Source: Lewinellaceae bacterium (GTDB lineage: Bacteria; Bacteroidota; Bacteroidia; Chitinophagales; Saprospiraceae). From it: a stretch of DNA of 64,000 nucleotides. Position numbers and translations under genes: made by a program. The notes under the pieces were generated by a model. The model was not told the origin of the DNA, ran no database searches, and worked only from the letters and a program-made list of their open reading frames with translations. Shown here in pieces: positions 24,993 through 34,529 of the stretch (its first letter is position 1; the number at the start of each line of letters is the position of its first letter). The stretch spans positions 1,103,049 through 1,167,048 of the forward strand of contig JACJYO010000001.1 in the NCBI GenBank assembly GCA_020636075.1, read 5' to 3'.

Positions 24993-26474
24993 CTATAGTT
25001 CCTTGACTTTCAAGCGCATACCGATTGTGATGGAATCACAATTATTGATTTTGCGCAGTACGTCGATTGGAGTGCCGTACTGGCGGGCTATATCTTCCAA
25101 CGATTCATTCCGCCGGACCGTATGGAATTGGTATTGTTTGTATTGAGCAGCTTCGGCGGGATTTATCACCGGGACAGGGTCGGCGGCGATGGCACTTGAC
25201 ACCTGGGAGCCGCCCGGTTTGGTGGCAGCGGGTTTACTGGCTTTATCGCTTTCCGGCCGTGGAGCAGCGATACGCAAGGGCGAGTGCTTAAATACATACA
25301 CCGGGCGCCATACGTTGAGGCGCTGGCCGGCTTGCACCAGATCGGAGCTCAGTTTGTTCCAGGATTTCAGGTGCGCCGGGTTGCAGCCAAGCATGGCGGC
25401 CACCTGGTTGATATGATCGGTCTGCTGGACGGAAACACTCAGTTGCCAGTAGCGGCCGTCGCCAAGATTTGTGTTGGGTGTGGCATTTAAGCCTTCCACG
25501 GTGTAGCGTCTTCCACCGAGGCCATTCAGGTAGCGCAGGAAGGACGGCATGACACGTTCGGGGAGCAAAACATAGTAGCCATCTTCACTGGCAGGCACAT
25601 AATCGCGTTTAAAACCGGCATTGAGGGTCCGGATAACGCCATAGTCGAGCCCTGTAGCATCGGCAATATCGCGAAAGGAAATGTTTTCAAACACTTTCAC
25701 ATAATTCGTGAGTTGTTCGTCATAATCCGGTTCTACAAGTTCCAGATTGTGCATCGGGAAGTAATTGCAGATATACGTGGCTGCAATAAAAGCCGGAACA
25801 TAGTTGCGTGTTTCCTTGGGCAGGAAGCGTTGTAACTTCCAAAAATCGCGACTATGGGCCCGTTTGATCGCGGAATTTACGCGTCCGGGGCCGCTGTTGT
25901 ATGCTGCCAGAGCAAGTGCCCAATCGTTGTATTGGTTGTACAGATTTTTTAAATATTTGACGGCCGCTTCCGTGCTTTTGACGGCATCACTCCGCTCGTC
26001 AACCGTCGTGTTTTGCCGCAAATCATAATCTTTTCCGGTATAAGGCATAAACTGCCAAAGCCCGGTAGCGCCCACACGCGATACTGCTTTGGCATTCAAT
26101 GCGGATTCGACGACAGCCAGGTATTTCAAGTCTTCGGGCAGGCCGTGTTCCTTGAGTTTTTCTTCAAAAAGTGGGAAATAAGTAAGCCGGCGCCCCAGCA
26201 TTACAGCTGTTTTTTGCGATTTGACCTGAACATAAGTACGTATATAGCTATGTACAACACCGTCTACTTTCAGTTCCAGGCAACCCTTCATGGCGCCCAG
26301 GCGCTCACGCAATTCGGTATCGGTTGGAAGTTTGGAAACAGCGGTTGGGGCTACTTCAGGGGTTTCGGCATCAATGGCTAAATCGGTTTCATCCTGTTGT
26401 GCTGTTACCGGCGCAGCCGCTATAATTAACAAAACAAAGACCAGCCAGTAAACAAGAGATTGTTTTCGCAGCAT
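24993..26474 (-). CDS. Lytic transglycosylase with LysM domains (MltD-like)
   Basis: 493 residues. The signal peptide ends near APVTAQ. The SLT domain (~105-260) has the catalytic Glu123 in VVESALNAKAVS followed by GATGLWQFMPYTG and the ALAAYNSGPGRVN motif. LysM-like repeats follow: one at about 345-395 (VQQTDHINQVAAMLGCNPAHL) and a clear one at the C-terminus (HTVRRNESLEDIARQYG). It cleaves peptidoglycan glycan strands to 1,6-anhydro products in the periplasm. It is monocistronic. A 387-base gap follows before atpD. Confidence 0.93.
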   Translation of the reverse strand: MLRKQSLVYWLVFVLLIIAAAPVTAQQDETDLAIDAETPEVAPTAVSKLPTDTELRERLGAMKGCLELKVDGVVHSYIRTYVQVKSQKTAVMLGRRLTYFPLFEEKLKEHGLPEDLKYLAVVESALNAKAVSRVGATGLWQFMPYTGKDYDLRQNTTVDERSDAVKSTEAAVKYLKNLYNQYNDWALALAAYNSGPGRVNSAIKRAHSRDFWKLQRFLPKETRNYVPAFIAATYICNYFPMHNLELVEPDYDEQLTNYVKVFENISFRDIADATGLDYGVIRTLNAGFKRDYVPASEDGYYVLLPERVMPSFLRYLNGLGGRRYTVEGLNATPNTNLGDGRYWQLSVSVQQTDHINQVAAMLGCNPAHLKSWNKLSSDLVQAGQRLNVWRPVYVFKHSPLRIAAPRPESDKASKPAATKPGGSQVSSAIAADPVPVINPAEAAQYKQYQFHTVRRNESLEDIARQYGTPIDVLRKINNCDSITIGMRLKVKEL

Positions 26475-26861
26475 GAGAGAAAAGACTCAGAATTTAGAAG
26501 TAAGGATGTAGATTTCTAAACGATTAAGGTTCGGAGGCGTAAGAACGGGCAGAAACAAATATTATTTTAAGATTAAGAGAATGCTGCCCAAAAATCCCCC
26601 GAAAAGGGGATGAAATCGGAAGAAGGGACTGCAAAAGTCGCGTATTTGCCCGAAAGTAGTATCTGCCAAGTCTAAAATTAACACTTTTGGCCTTTGGCCG
26701 GCATTTAAACGAAATTTTGTTTTGCCTGATAAAAAGTTGAAACTGGTAGCAGTTTTTTGGGGAATGTGTGTACTTTTGCGCGGCTTTTGAACACGGTATC
26801 TGGCGCCCGGTGGCTGGCTACCGTCCTTTCAACACCGGAACACCAAACATCATTTCGTTTT
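26475..26861. promoter_or_regulatory. Divergent intergenic region upstream of atpD
   Basis: No gene is visible. Just upstream of atpD, TACTTTTG at 26771-26778 matches the Bacteroidota -7 element exactly. A T-rich GTTTTTTGG lies 12 bases before it, closer than the usual -33 spacing. The leader would be about 80 bases. The left part must also hold the transglycosylase promoter, but no clear motif was picked out. Confidence 0.45.
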
Positions 26862-28379
26862 ATGGCAAATATCGGTCGTATCAAACAAATTATCGGCGCT
26901 GTTGTAGACGTGGATTTCAGCCACCCAGACAGCAAGCTGCCGGAAATATTGAATGCCCTTGAAATCAGCCGCGCTGACGGCTCCAAACTGGTACTTGAGG
27001 TGCAGCGGCACCTGGGTGAAGACAGTGTTCGGACGATTGCAATGGACTCCACCGACGGTCTTACCCGCGGCATGGAGGCTGTTGATACCGGCGCTCCTAT
27101 TGCTATGCCGACAGGCGAAGCAGTGCGGGGCCGCCTGTTTAACGTGGTTGGCGAAGCCATCGATGGTATCGGTAAAGTCGAGAAAACCAAAGACGCTTAC
27201 GTTATTCACCGTAAACCACCGGCCTATGAAGACCTGTCGACCGAACGGGAAATCCTGTACACCGGTATTAAAGTTATCGATCTGATCGAGCCTTATGCGA
27301 AAGGTGGTAAGATCGGTTTGTTTGGCGGCGCCGGTGTAGGCAAAACAGTGTTGATCATGGAACTGATCAACAACATCGCAAAAGCGTACGACGGTATGTC
27401 CGTTTTTGCCGGCGTGGGTGAACGTACCCGTGAAGGCAATGACCTGCTGCGCGAAATGATTGAATCCAACGTAATTAAATACGGCAAAGACTTCGTCCAC
27501 TCCATGGAAGAAGGCGGCTGGGACCTGAGCAAAGTTGATAAAACCGAGCTCAAGAAAAGCCAGGCTACCCTGGTATTCGGCCAGATGAATGAACCGCCCG
27601 GCGCCCGCGCCCGTGTGGCACTTTCCGGCCTTACTATGGCCGAGTATTTCCGCGATGGTGACCTGAGCGATCCTGCCGGTGGCCGCGACATTCTTTTCTT
27701 TGTCGATAATATCTTCCGTTTCACCCAGGCCGGCTCCGAGGTATCAGCCTTGCTCGGCCGTATGCCATCTGCTGTAGGATACCAACCAACATTGGCCACG
27801 GAAATGGGGATCATGCAGGAGCGGATCACCTCGACCAAGCGTGGATCCATCACCTCCGTACAAGCCGTTTACGTGCCTGCGGATGACTTGACTGACCCTG
27901 CACCGGCAACTACGTTTGCCCACCTTGATGCCACCACGGTATTGAGCCGTAAGATCGCTTCTCTGGGTATCTACCCTGCTGTAGACCCACTGGACTCTAC
28001 TTCACGGATCCTTGACCCGAACATTATCGGGGAAGAACACTACCGCTGTGCACAACGCGTGAAAGCAATTTTGCAGCGCTATAACGAATTGCAGGACATC
28101 ATCGCTATCCTGGGTATGGAAGAGCTGTCAGACGAAGACAAACTCGTCGTAACACGCGCACGCCGCGTTCAGCGCTTCTTGTCGCAGCCATTCCACGTGG
28201 CTGAGCAGTTTACCGGCCTCAAAGGCGTATTGGTTCCGATCGACGAAACGATTCGCGGTTTCAATATGATCATGGACGGCGAACTGGACCAATACCCGGA
28301 AGCAGCCTTCAACCTCGTCGGTAACATCGACGATGCTATTGAAAAAGGCAAAAAATTGATGGCTGAAGCTCAAGCTTAA
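26862..28379 (+). CDS. atpD: F1 ATP synthase beta subunit
   Basis: 505 residues. The ATG at 26862 starts MANIGRIKQIIGAVVDVDF, the conserved N-terminal barrel, although the frame is open upstream. Walker A GGAGVGKT is at residues 155-162, followed by GVGERTREGNDL, Walker B ILFFVDNIFRF, and the ALLGRMPSAVGYQPTL signature region. It is the catalytic subunit of the F-type ATP synthase at the inner membrane. It is followed by atpC only, the usual Bacteroidota split from the atpBEFHAG cluster. An unusual inverted repeat separates atpD from atpC. Confidence 0.98.
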   Translation: MANIGRIKQIIGAVVDVDFSHPDSKLPEILNALEISRADGSKLVLEVQRHLGEDSVRTIAMDSTDGLTRGMEAVDTGAPIAMPTGEAVRGRLFNVVGEAIDGIGKVEKTKDAYVIHRKPPAYEDLSTEREILYTGIKVIDLIEPYAKGGKIGLFGGAGVGKTVLIMELINNIAKAYDGMSVFAGVGERTREGNDLLREMIESNVIKYGKDFVHSMEEGGWDLSKVDKTELKKSQATLVFGQMNEPPGARARVALSGLTMAEYFRDGDLSDPAGGRDILFFVDNIFRFTQAGSEVSALLGRMPSAVGYQPTLATEMGIMQERITSTKRGSITSVQAVYVPADDLTDPAPATTFAHLDATTVLSRKIASLGIYPAVDPLDSTSRILDPNIIGEEHYRCAQRVKAILQRYNELQDIIAILGMEELSDEDKLVVTRARRVQRFLSQPFHVAEQFTGLKGVLVPIDETIRGFNMIMDGELDQYPEAAFNLVGNIDDAIEKGKKLMAEAQA

Positions 28380-28391
28380 ATAGGTTAGAGG

Positions 28392-28467
28392 GTTAGAGGG
28401 TTACTGGTTAGAAGGTTCATTCCCTTCGCGTTAAGGTAAAAAACCTCCTAACCAGTAACCCTCTAAC
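28392..28467. repeat. 26-bp inverted repeat between atpD and atpC
   Basis: Arms at 28392-28417 and 28442-28467 are reverse complements with one mismatch, built from gttagagggttactggtta. Units similar to the arms continue on both sides (28381-28400, 28464-28490). It lies inside what should be one transcript, so the mRNA would fold into a long hairpin between the beta and epsilon cistrons. A related unit is at 3334-3361. Confidence 0.85.
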
Positions 28468-28501
28468 CAGTAACCTTCAACCTTCAAAGCAGATATTCAA
28501 T

Positions 28502-28756
28502 ATGAACCTTACCATATTATCGCCGGAGAAACAAATCTTTTCCGGATCTGTCAAGTCGATTAAAGTCCCCGGTGCAGGTGGTCAGTTTGAAATGCTGGAA
28601 AACCACGCGCCGATCGTCGCTTCCCTGCAAGCCGGTGAAGTGCGTATCATTAAAGATAATGGCGAGAAACTGGCTTTTGAAGTTAGCGGAGGCTTTGTGG
28701 AAATGTTGAATAACGAAGTTTCTTTGTTAGTGTCTGGAGTTCGGGAGAATGCCTGA
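28502..28756 (+). CDS. atpC: F1 ATP synthase epsilon subunit
   Basis: 84 residues: the beta-sandwich domain only (LTILSPEKQIFSG, VPGAGGQFEMLENHAPIVASL, FEVSGGFVEMLNNEVSLLV). The C-terminal two-helix domain that inhibits ATP hydrolysis in E. coli (about 135 residues in total) is absent, as is common for Bacteroidota. It joins the central stalk to the c-ring. It lies 122 bases after atpD with the inverted repeat between, and is expected to share its transcript. Confidence 0.95.
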   Translation: MNLTILSPEKQIFSGSVKSIKVPGAGGQFEMLENHAPIVASLQAGEVRIIKDNGEKLAFEVSGGFVEMLNNEVSLLVSGVRENA

Positions 28757-28763
28757 TTTTTTT

Positions 28764-28783
28764 CCCACCGATGAATCGGTGGG
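28764..28783. repeat. 20-bp palindrome CCCACCGATGAATCGGTGGG
   Basis: Nine-base arms CCCACCGAT/ATCGGTGGG. It begins seven bases after the atpC stop and is the first unit of the tandem repeat that follows. The same palindrome, inverted, is at 37207-37226. Confidence 0.75.
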
Positions 28784-28827
28784 CGAAGAATGAATCGGTG
28801 GGCGAAGAATGAATCGGTGGGCGAAGA
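28771..28827. repeat. Three perfect tandem copies of a 19-bp unit
   Basis: The unit atgaatcggtgggcgaaga occurs at 28771-28789, 28790-28808 and 28809-28827 without change. It contains the right arm of the adjoining palindrome, so it looks like right-arm duplication by slippage. Confidence 0.9.
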
Positions 28828-28869
28828 ACTTAACTTTTACAACAGGATTTACTTGATTAATAAGCTAAT

Positions 28870-28902
28870 AAGCGGCGCATGGCTTCCTGCCATGCGCCGC
28901 TT
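28870..28902. terminator. Bidirectional hairpin between atpC and the T9SS cargo gene
   Basis: A 14-bp perfect stem (28870-28883, 28889-28902) around AGCGGCGCATGGC with a 5-base loop, between two converging genes. T tracts are weak on both sides. Confidence 0.7.
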
Positions 28903-28929
28903 CTGTTTCCCTAAAATACCTAGCCGTTT

Positions 28930-31677
28930 TTATTGTAAAAGCAGCTTTCCAGTCCACCACCCATTTTCTGTGAACAGCCGGAAAACATAAACACCGGAGG
29001 GAAGTCCCTGGCGTTCAAACCGATATTGAGCGCCCGAAAAAGATTCCTGCACTGCCAGTCGCCCTGCCACATCGCGCAGCTCGAAAACAGCTTTACCGGC
29101 AACGGATTCCGGAATTTCAAAATTAACGGCATCTACAGCCGGATTAGGGTACACCCGCAGCGGCGGCAATCCATTCGGACCGGCATCGGTATTTACCAAA
29201 ATAAAATGGTCGCCAATTGTATGGAAAGTCGTGTTAGTGATCACCGGGTCGTTGAAATCAAAATAGATCGCTGCGGAGTTTTCAATGCGTTTCCCATCTG
29301 CCAGATCAGGCATTTGCGCTACCCGGAATTTTACGAAACCATGAGAAGCGGGTTCATTCACGTTGCTGTCGGGCAACATGATATTTGAAAACTTGAACCG
29401 CAGAACATTGCCTTCAAGCACGGCAAAATCGTATGGATGGCTGCCTGCTCCCGGTCGCACAGCGCTGATATCGAGCAATGGCGACAAGGTGTCCACAACA
29501 ACCACGGTAAAGGCCGTATCGGTGCCCGTATTTTGAAATCGAATCAGGTATTCCAGGTCGGTATTGGCTTTAACAAAATGCTCATTACCATAACCACTCG
29601 GAAAAGCCTGTTTGTCGTTCGGGTCATAGGAGCCAATATTCTGACGGCAGTCCCGGGTCTGAAACGGATTAGCGCCATTCATTGGAAATATGGTTACAAG
29701 GCCCGGCGTATTCAATCCGCCACAGCCTTCCAGCGCAGTCGCTACAATTCCACTCCAGGGATGGTTCAGTTCCTGTTGGGCCTGAATTCGCCAGGTGGCC
29801 CCGTTTGCCGGTACGGCAAAATTCTGGTCCTGGTTACTCGTCAGCTGGAACGTGCCGGATTGAACCATGATCACGTCTTCCACCACCACAAAATCAAGCG
29901 GTTGGGCCATATTGCCGGCTCCGGAATTATGAATGGCCAGCCGGACAGAATCGCCGTCACAAATGGCATTGACTTCCACATTGGCGCCCGACCAGGCCGG
30001 CGGCGGATTGCAAATGCTGTACGGGAACACACTTGCATTGGAACAATGTGTATAACCCAGTGGCGCATTGCAATCGAGGTTAAAGTAAACTGCAAACGTA
30101 ACGCAATCGCCAACACCCAAATCGCCCAGGTCGAACGAGTAGGTATTGTTGCCAATGGATGAGCCCGGTATGCTTGAACTGGAGAAATTAAAATAGGGAT
30201 CCAGCCGGACTTCCACGTAAACATCCTCAACAGTTACGGCACTGAGGTTACAAGCCTGAACGGTATAGGTGTTAAAAAAGCAGCGGCGCAATAGGGGCGT
30301 AGACAGGTCGACAGTGAGGAGTGGGCACTCCGTATTCAAACCAACCGGGATGTCCTGAATGGCAATCGTGTTTGAGGTTATTGGCACGACATACGTTGTG
30401 GGACAACCCTGGCCGTAGTTCCAGGACAAATCGAGGGTGATTTCCACCAGCGTATCTTCCGGGCAGATTTCCTGGTAAAACGCGCCGGTGATATCTGTTG
30501 TTAAATTGTAAACTTCGCCCGTGACCAGCCCTGTCACAATGGCATGTTCATTTTGCAAAGGGCCCTCGCCTGCATCGCGAGCACAATTGCCACTGGCATC
30601 AATAAATACCTTGCCGTAAACACCCTGGGAAAGCGTATCTGCCGGATTTTGCCGTATTACCTGTACGTATTCAAAAAGAAAATCCCTGGGGCCCAACGCA
30701 ATGGTCGGTACGCCATTTTCCAGGAGATATACACTGTCGACTTTTACTTCGACATCATAGGCATCACCCGGAATACCATCTCCGTTCATATCAAGTTTTG
30801 GAAAAACGAAAGGGTTTGAACCCGGGCCCGAACCGCACCAATCAATCAAAGACCACGTCCGGTGCGTCCGGCTTTGAGCACCCGAACAGGCCGCTGTGAC
30901 CTGCAGATCCTGATAAGACTTTGAGAAGGGCAGCAAATTTCCGATAACCTGAAATGTATCCAATTCCGGATCATCCGGGTAAAAATCGGCCGGTAAGTGC
31001 AGGCTGTATTCCTCCAAAATCCGGATCTCTTGCCGGGCAGGGATTGCGCTGTTACCGGAAGGGTCGGTTGCTGTGAAGGTGCGCGTAATACGTGATGGCG
31101 TCCCACAGTTGTCGTTTACCACTTCGACTGACTGGACAATTTGTGCAATACTGCAATTATCAAATGCCGTTGGCACACCAAATTGGGCATTGAGCTGCAA
31201 TGTATCGTTCGGATTGATACTCAAGGCAGTGTATTCTGTTCGTGAAATTGCCTGGTCGGCAGGCGCTGAAATTGCCGGACGAAGTTTATCCGAAATGATC
31301 AGTTCTGTGACGCACTCATTCCAGTTTCCGGCGCAATCATAAACGCGAAGGGTTACAGCAATTGGCCCACTACCCACATCGGCACAGCAAAATGACAGGT
31401 TGCCACTAAAATCATCCGGGTCGGCATCGGCATCACAAGGGCCATCCGCATTTCGGCGGACCAGGATAGTGTCCAGGCAACACAGGTCATAGCTGCCATT
31501 ATCGATAATGCCCGAAGAAATAACGGACAAGGTGTTAGGGCCCAAACTGACAAAGATCTGCGCGTCGCATACGGCGACCGGTGGTGTTACATCCGGGGTA
31601 CATTGCGCCGACAGGCGAGAGGAGAAAGGCAGGAGCAGGAGCAGGCTCCAAAAAATGGGTTTGAGATACGGGTGCAT
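28930..31677 (-). CDS. Large secreted T9SS cargo with DUF7619-like repeat domain
   Basis: 915 residues from the ATG at 31677 (MHPYLKPIFWSLLLLLPFSSRLSAQ, a clear signal peptide); the longer frame begins with unlikely residues. The N-terminal ~230 residues hold Cys-rich modules with TPPVAVCDAQ. A carboxypeptidase-regulatory/SdrD-like beta module lies near GVYGKVFIDASGNCARDAGEG. It is followed by the module 'LEYLIRFQNTGTDTAFTVVVVDTL...AAIYFDFNDPVITNT' (about 730-830), characteristic of DUF7619 in T9SS cargo proteins. The end (LRVYPNPAVDAVNFEIPE to GKLLLQ) is a T9SS sorting domain. It is surface or secreted; the ligand is unknown. Confidence 0.85.
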   Translation of the reverse strand: MHPYLKPIFWSLLLLLPFSSRLSAQCTPDVTPPVAVCDAQIFVSLGPNTLSVISSGIIDNGSYDLCCLDTILVRRNADGPCDADADPDDFSGNLSFCCADVGSGPIAVTLRVYDCAGNWNECVTELIISDKLRPAISAPADQAISRTEYTALSINPNDTLQLNAQFGVPTAFDNCSIAQIVQSVEVVNDNCGTPSRITRTFTATDPSGNSAIPARQEIRILEEYSLHLPADFYPDDPELDTFQVIGNLLPFSKSYQDLQVTAACSGAQSRTHRTWSLIDWCGSGPGSNPFVFPKLDMNGDGIPGDAYDVEVKVDSVYLLENGVPTIALGPRDFLFEYVQVIRQNPADTLSQGVYGKVFIDASGNCARDAGEGPLQNEHAIVTGLVTGEVYNLTTDITGAFYQEICPEDTLVEITLDLSWNYGQGCPTTYVVPITSNTIAIQDIPVGLNTECPLLTVDLSTPLLRRCFFNTYTVQACNLSAVTVEDVYVEVRLDPYFNFSSSSIPGSSIGNNTYSFDLGDLGVGDCVTFAVYFNLDCNAPLGYTHCSNASVFPYSICNPPPAWSGANVEVNAICDGDSVRLAIHNSGAGNMAQPLDFVVVEDVIMVQSGTFQLTSNQDQNFAVPANGATWRIQAQQELNHPWSGIVATALEGCGGLNTPGLVTIFPMNGANPFQTRDCRQNIGSYDPNDKQAFPSGYGNEHFVKANTDLEYLIRFQNTGTDTAFTVVVVDTLSPLLDISAVRPGAGSHPYDFAVLEGNVLRFKFSNIMLPDSNVNEPASHGFVKFRVAQMPDLADGKRIENSAAIYFDFNDPVITNTTFHTIGDHFILVNTDAGPNGLPPLRVYPNPAVDAVNFEIPESVAGKAVFELRDVAGRLAVQESFSGAQYRFERQGLPSGVYVFRLFTENGWWTGKLLLQ

Positions 31678-31975
31678 GGGAGTTGGTTTGAAATTCGAAG
31701 ATAAAAAGGTTGTCATTGGATTACGGTTTGCGCGATTGTATCGCATGGTTCAACGGATCACCGGGAGGCGCTGTCAGATGACCAATAGAATTTGACGCTA
31801 CAAAAGTCTGCGTTGCGGGCCAGGATCACAAAATCAAAAATTGAGATTTGTAGACTACTTTTTAAATTTTTAAAAAACTAACTAATTGAATTTCTGTATT
31901 TTAATTTTATAATAAATTAGAACAATTCAGAAATTTGCATCTTTACCACATAGTAAATTTGCTCAAACTAAATGG

Positions 31976-33379
31976 ATGCCCGCGATGGAAAACAGTCCGG
32001 TCTGCACTTTAATTCATTCTTTTTCTCCGGTTGAACTGCGCGATGTGCGAAAATTTCTCCAGTCGCCTTTTTTTAATCAGCGTCAGGATGTTGTTGAAAT
32101 CTTCGAAGTATTGGCTGCGCGAAAATTGCCAAAAAAAACTTCAGTTTGGTCGCATTTACACCCCGGTGAAGCATTTGATGATCAAAAACTCCGGCTCCTG
32201 ATGAGTTACCTTCATCGGTTGCTCGAACAATACCTTTCCGTGAAAGAAGCCTCTGCCGACTCGCTCGACAATCAATTGCGATTGGTCATAGCATACCGCA
32301 AACGCGGCATGACTACAGCCTTTGAACGGGCATACAAAATCCTGGAACGGCGCCTGGAAGCGCAAAGCTTGCGCAATGTTTATTACCATGATTGCCGTTA
32401 CCTGCTTAAATGGGAAGATCACCAGTTGGCCAATACCTTAAACCCAAACGACGTGTCGCGTTTGCTTGAACTATCCGAAGAGATTGAGGTAATTTACCTG
32501 GCACAAAAACTCCGCTTGATCTGCCTGCTTGCTGCGCACGGCGCCGTGTATCAGTCTGATTTTCAGATCGACCGGCAGAGCGAGGTTTTAACCCAGGCCG
32601 AACAGGATAAATTCGCAAATGTGCCGGCAATTGCTATCTACCTGCATTGCTACCGGATGCTTTGCAAACCCGATGAGGAAGCACATTTTTTGCGTTTTAA
32701 AGCCTTGTTATTCGAACAAGCCGGGCGGTTTCGCCACGAAGAAATGCATGGCTTTTACATCCTGGCTATCAACTATTGTATTCGCCAGCTCAATGCGGGT
32801 GTCCAACGGTATTACCGCGAAGCGTTGGAATTATATAAAGAAGGTCTTGAAAAAGTTTACTTGTTGGAGAACGGCGTGCTTTCCCGGTTTACTTACCACA
32901 ATGTGGTGGCCGCAGGTTTGCAAACCGGGGAGTTGGGTTGGGTGCGCTATTTTATTAACGAGTATAAAAATCAGTTGGAAAAACGATACCGGGAAAGTTC
33001 GTTTAGCTTCAACCTTGCCCGGCTTGAGTACGCCCAACGCAACTACGGCTTTGTGCTGGAACTGCTGCAAAAAGCCAATTACCGCGATCCGTTGCTCAAC
33101 CTGGCGGCTAAAACATTGTTGTTAAAAACCTACTACGACCTCGGCGAACACGAACTCCTGCAGTCGCACCTAGACGCCATGCGCAATTACATTCACCGCA
33201 AACGCGTTTTGGGGTACCATCGGAGTAATTATCTCAACATAATCCGATACGCTGAAAAGCTCACCCAACTGCATCGCAGCGACCGAAAAGCAGTAGCAGC
33301 CCTGCAAGATGCTGTTGAAAAGGAAACCGTGCTAACCGAAAAAGCCTTCTTTCAAAACATACTCCATGTCATGCAATAG
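31976..33379 (+). CDS. Helical-repeat protein, unknown function
   Basis: 467 residues with no signal peptide or membrane segment, almost entirely predicted alpha-helical, and probably TPR-like in the second half (YYREALELYKEGLEKVYLL, LARLEYAQRNYGFVLELLQKA, LLLKTYYDLGEHELLQSHL). No catalytic motif is seen. An alternative ATG at 31985 gives MENSPVCTL. The 115 bases upstream are very AT-rich, and the gene is followed after ~70 bases by a lipoprotein gene with its own promoter-like motif. It resembles hypothetical proteins seen in Saprospiria. Cytoplasmic scaffold is a guess only. Confidence 0.65.
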   Translation: MPAMENSPVCTLIHSFSPVELRDVRKFLQSPFFNQRQDVVEIFEVLAARKLPKKTSVWSHLHPGEAFDDQKLRLLMSYLHRLLEQYLSVKEASADSLDNQLRLVIAYRKRGMTTAFERAYKILERRLEAQSLRNVYYHDCRYLLKWEDHQLANTLNPNDVSRLLELSEEIEVIYLAQKLRLICLLAAHGAVYQSDFQIDRQSEVLTQAEQDKFANVPAIAIYLHCYRMLCKPDEEAHFLRFKALLFEQAGRFRHEEMHGFYILAINYCIRQLNAGVQRYYREALELYKEGLEKVYLLENGVLSRFTYHNVVAAGLQTGELGWVRYFINEYKNQLEKRYRESSFSFNLARLEYAQRNYGFVLELLQKANYRDPLLNLAAKTLLLKTYYDLGEHELLQSHLDAMRNYIHRKRVLGYHRSNYLNIIRYAEKLTQLHRSDRKAVAALQDAVEKETVLTEKAFFQNILHVMQ

Positions 33380-33413
33380 CAAGGCTTTGTACCGATTCTA
33401 CGAGTTATTCATG

Positions 33414-33421
33414 TACCTTTG
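33414..33421 (+). promoter_or_regulatory. -7 promoter element for the lipoprotein gene
   Basis: TACCTTTG, 29 bases before the ATG at 33451, with TTTG at 33386-33389 as a loosely spaced -33 candidate (24-base spacer). Confidence 0.45.
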
Positions 33422-33450
33422 CCCGGCATTTTTTATTTAACCAAAAAGTG

Positions 33451-34467
33451 ATGAAAAAACTGCTTTTTTTGCTGCCGGTCGCAGCCCTGTTGATCCAGGC
33501 ATGTTCGAATGATTTTGAGGTTGCAGCCCCCTGGAAGGAGGTTCCGGTAGCCTACGCAATTCTCGCACCCAAAGATACCGCACAGTATATCCGTGTGGAA
33601 AAGGCTTTCCTTGATCCAAATGTAAATGCGCTTCAGATTGCCCAAATTGCCGACTCTATTTACTACCCTGAAAACGCAATAACGGTCAATCTGGAACGTG
33701 TGACAAACGGCCAGCGCATTCAACTGCATCGGGTGGATGGCAACCTCGAAGGCTACGTGCGCGAAGATGGCGTTTTCGCCACGCAGCCAAACTGGCTGTA
33801 TAAAACCAAGGAACAAGTTATTGAAGGCGAAAAATACCGCCTGGTAATCGAACGCAACGATGGAAAACCGGATATAACTGCTGAAACAACCATCCCATCC
33901 GAATTTATCATGCGTACGCCAAATCCGGCAGACATACCTCCGGTTATCTCTTTTTTGCGGGACATATCGCCAACCATCGAATGGCGTACCGATGTAAGTG
34001 GTGTTTATTTCAGTATCCAATTCCAAATCCGGTACCGCGAAAACGCCCCCAATGGAACCCTGATCAAACGCGACACCTTGTACTGGACACCCGCCCCAAA
34101 CGTAAGGCGAAGCGACCAACAAGTTGCCGGCAACCTGTACCGGGGTACTTTTGTGGTAAGTACCGAATCGTTTTACCGGTTTCTTGTAGAAAATATCCCC
34201 CCGGCTTCAGACCGGTTCCGTTTTTTTGACGGAATCGATATCACGCTGGAAGGCGGCGGCGCTGAAATAGAACGCTACCTGGAAACTGCCGCTGCAAATT
34301 CAGGAATCACAGGCGCGGAAGTTATACCTACTTACACCAACCTTTCTGAAGGCTTTGGGATTTTCACCTCCAAAAACCGGACGATTCTTAATAAAGTACG
34401 GGTTTCGTCCCAAACAATTACAGATATGAATAAACAATCGCCGGAACGCGATCTGAACTTCCAATAA
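33451..34467 (+). CDS. Exported lipoprotein, possibly DUF4249-like
   Basis: 338 residues from the ATG at 33451; a GTG lies just before it. The signal ends in the lipobox LIQAC (Cys near residue 18), so it is lipid-anchored. The rest is beta-rich, with VPVAYAILAPKDTAQYIRVEKAF, and resembles Bacteroidota lipoproteins of the DUF4249 kind, but this assignment is uncertain. A strong terminator follows. No operon partner is evident. Confidence 0.6.
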   Translation: MKKLLFLLPVAALLIQACSNDFEVAAPWKEVPVAYAILAPKDTAQYIRVEKAFLDPNVNALQIAQIADSIYYPENAITVNLERVTNGQRIQLHRVDGNLEGYVREDGVFATQPNWLYKTKEQVIEGEKYRLVIERNDGKPDITAETTIPSEFIMRTPNPADIPPVISFLRDISPTIEWRTDVSGVYFSIQFQIRYRENAPNGTLIKRDTLYWTPAPNVRRSDQQVAGNLYRGTFVVSTESFYRFLVENIPPASDRFRFFDGIDITLEGGGAEIERYLETAAANSGITGAEVIPTYTNLSEGFGIFTSKNRTILNKVRVSSQTITDMNKQSPERDLNFQ

Positions 34468-34487
34468 CGTTTACCTCTTTGCATGCC

Positions 34488-34529
34488 AAAAGAGCCGGGT
34501 TGTTGATGCAACACCCGGCTCTTTTTTTT
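34488..34529 (+). terminator. Rho-independent terminator
   Basis: A stem of AGAGCCGGGT-G paired with CACCCGGCTCT, followed by eight T (34522-34529). It ends the lipoprotein transcript. Confidence 0.88.

Noticed and set aside
28771..28827. CRISPR-like repeat
   Set aside because: Three 19-bp copies are directly adjacent without spacers, and there are no cas genes.
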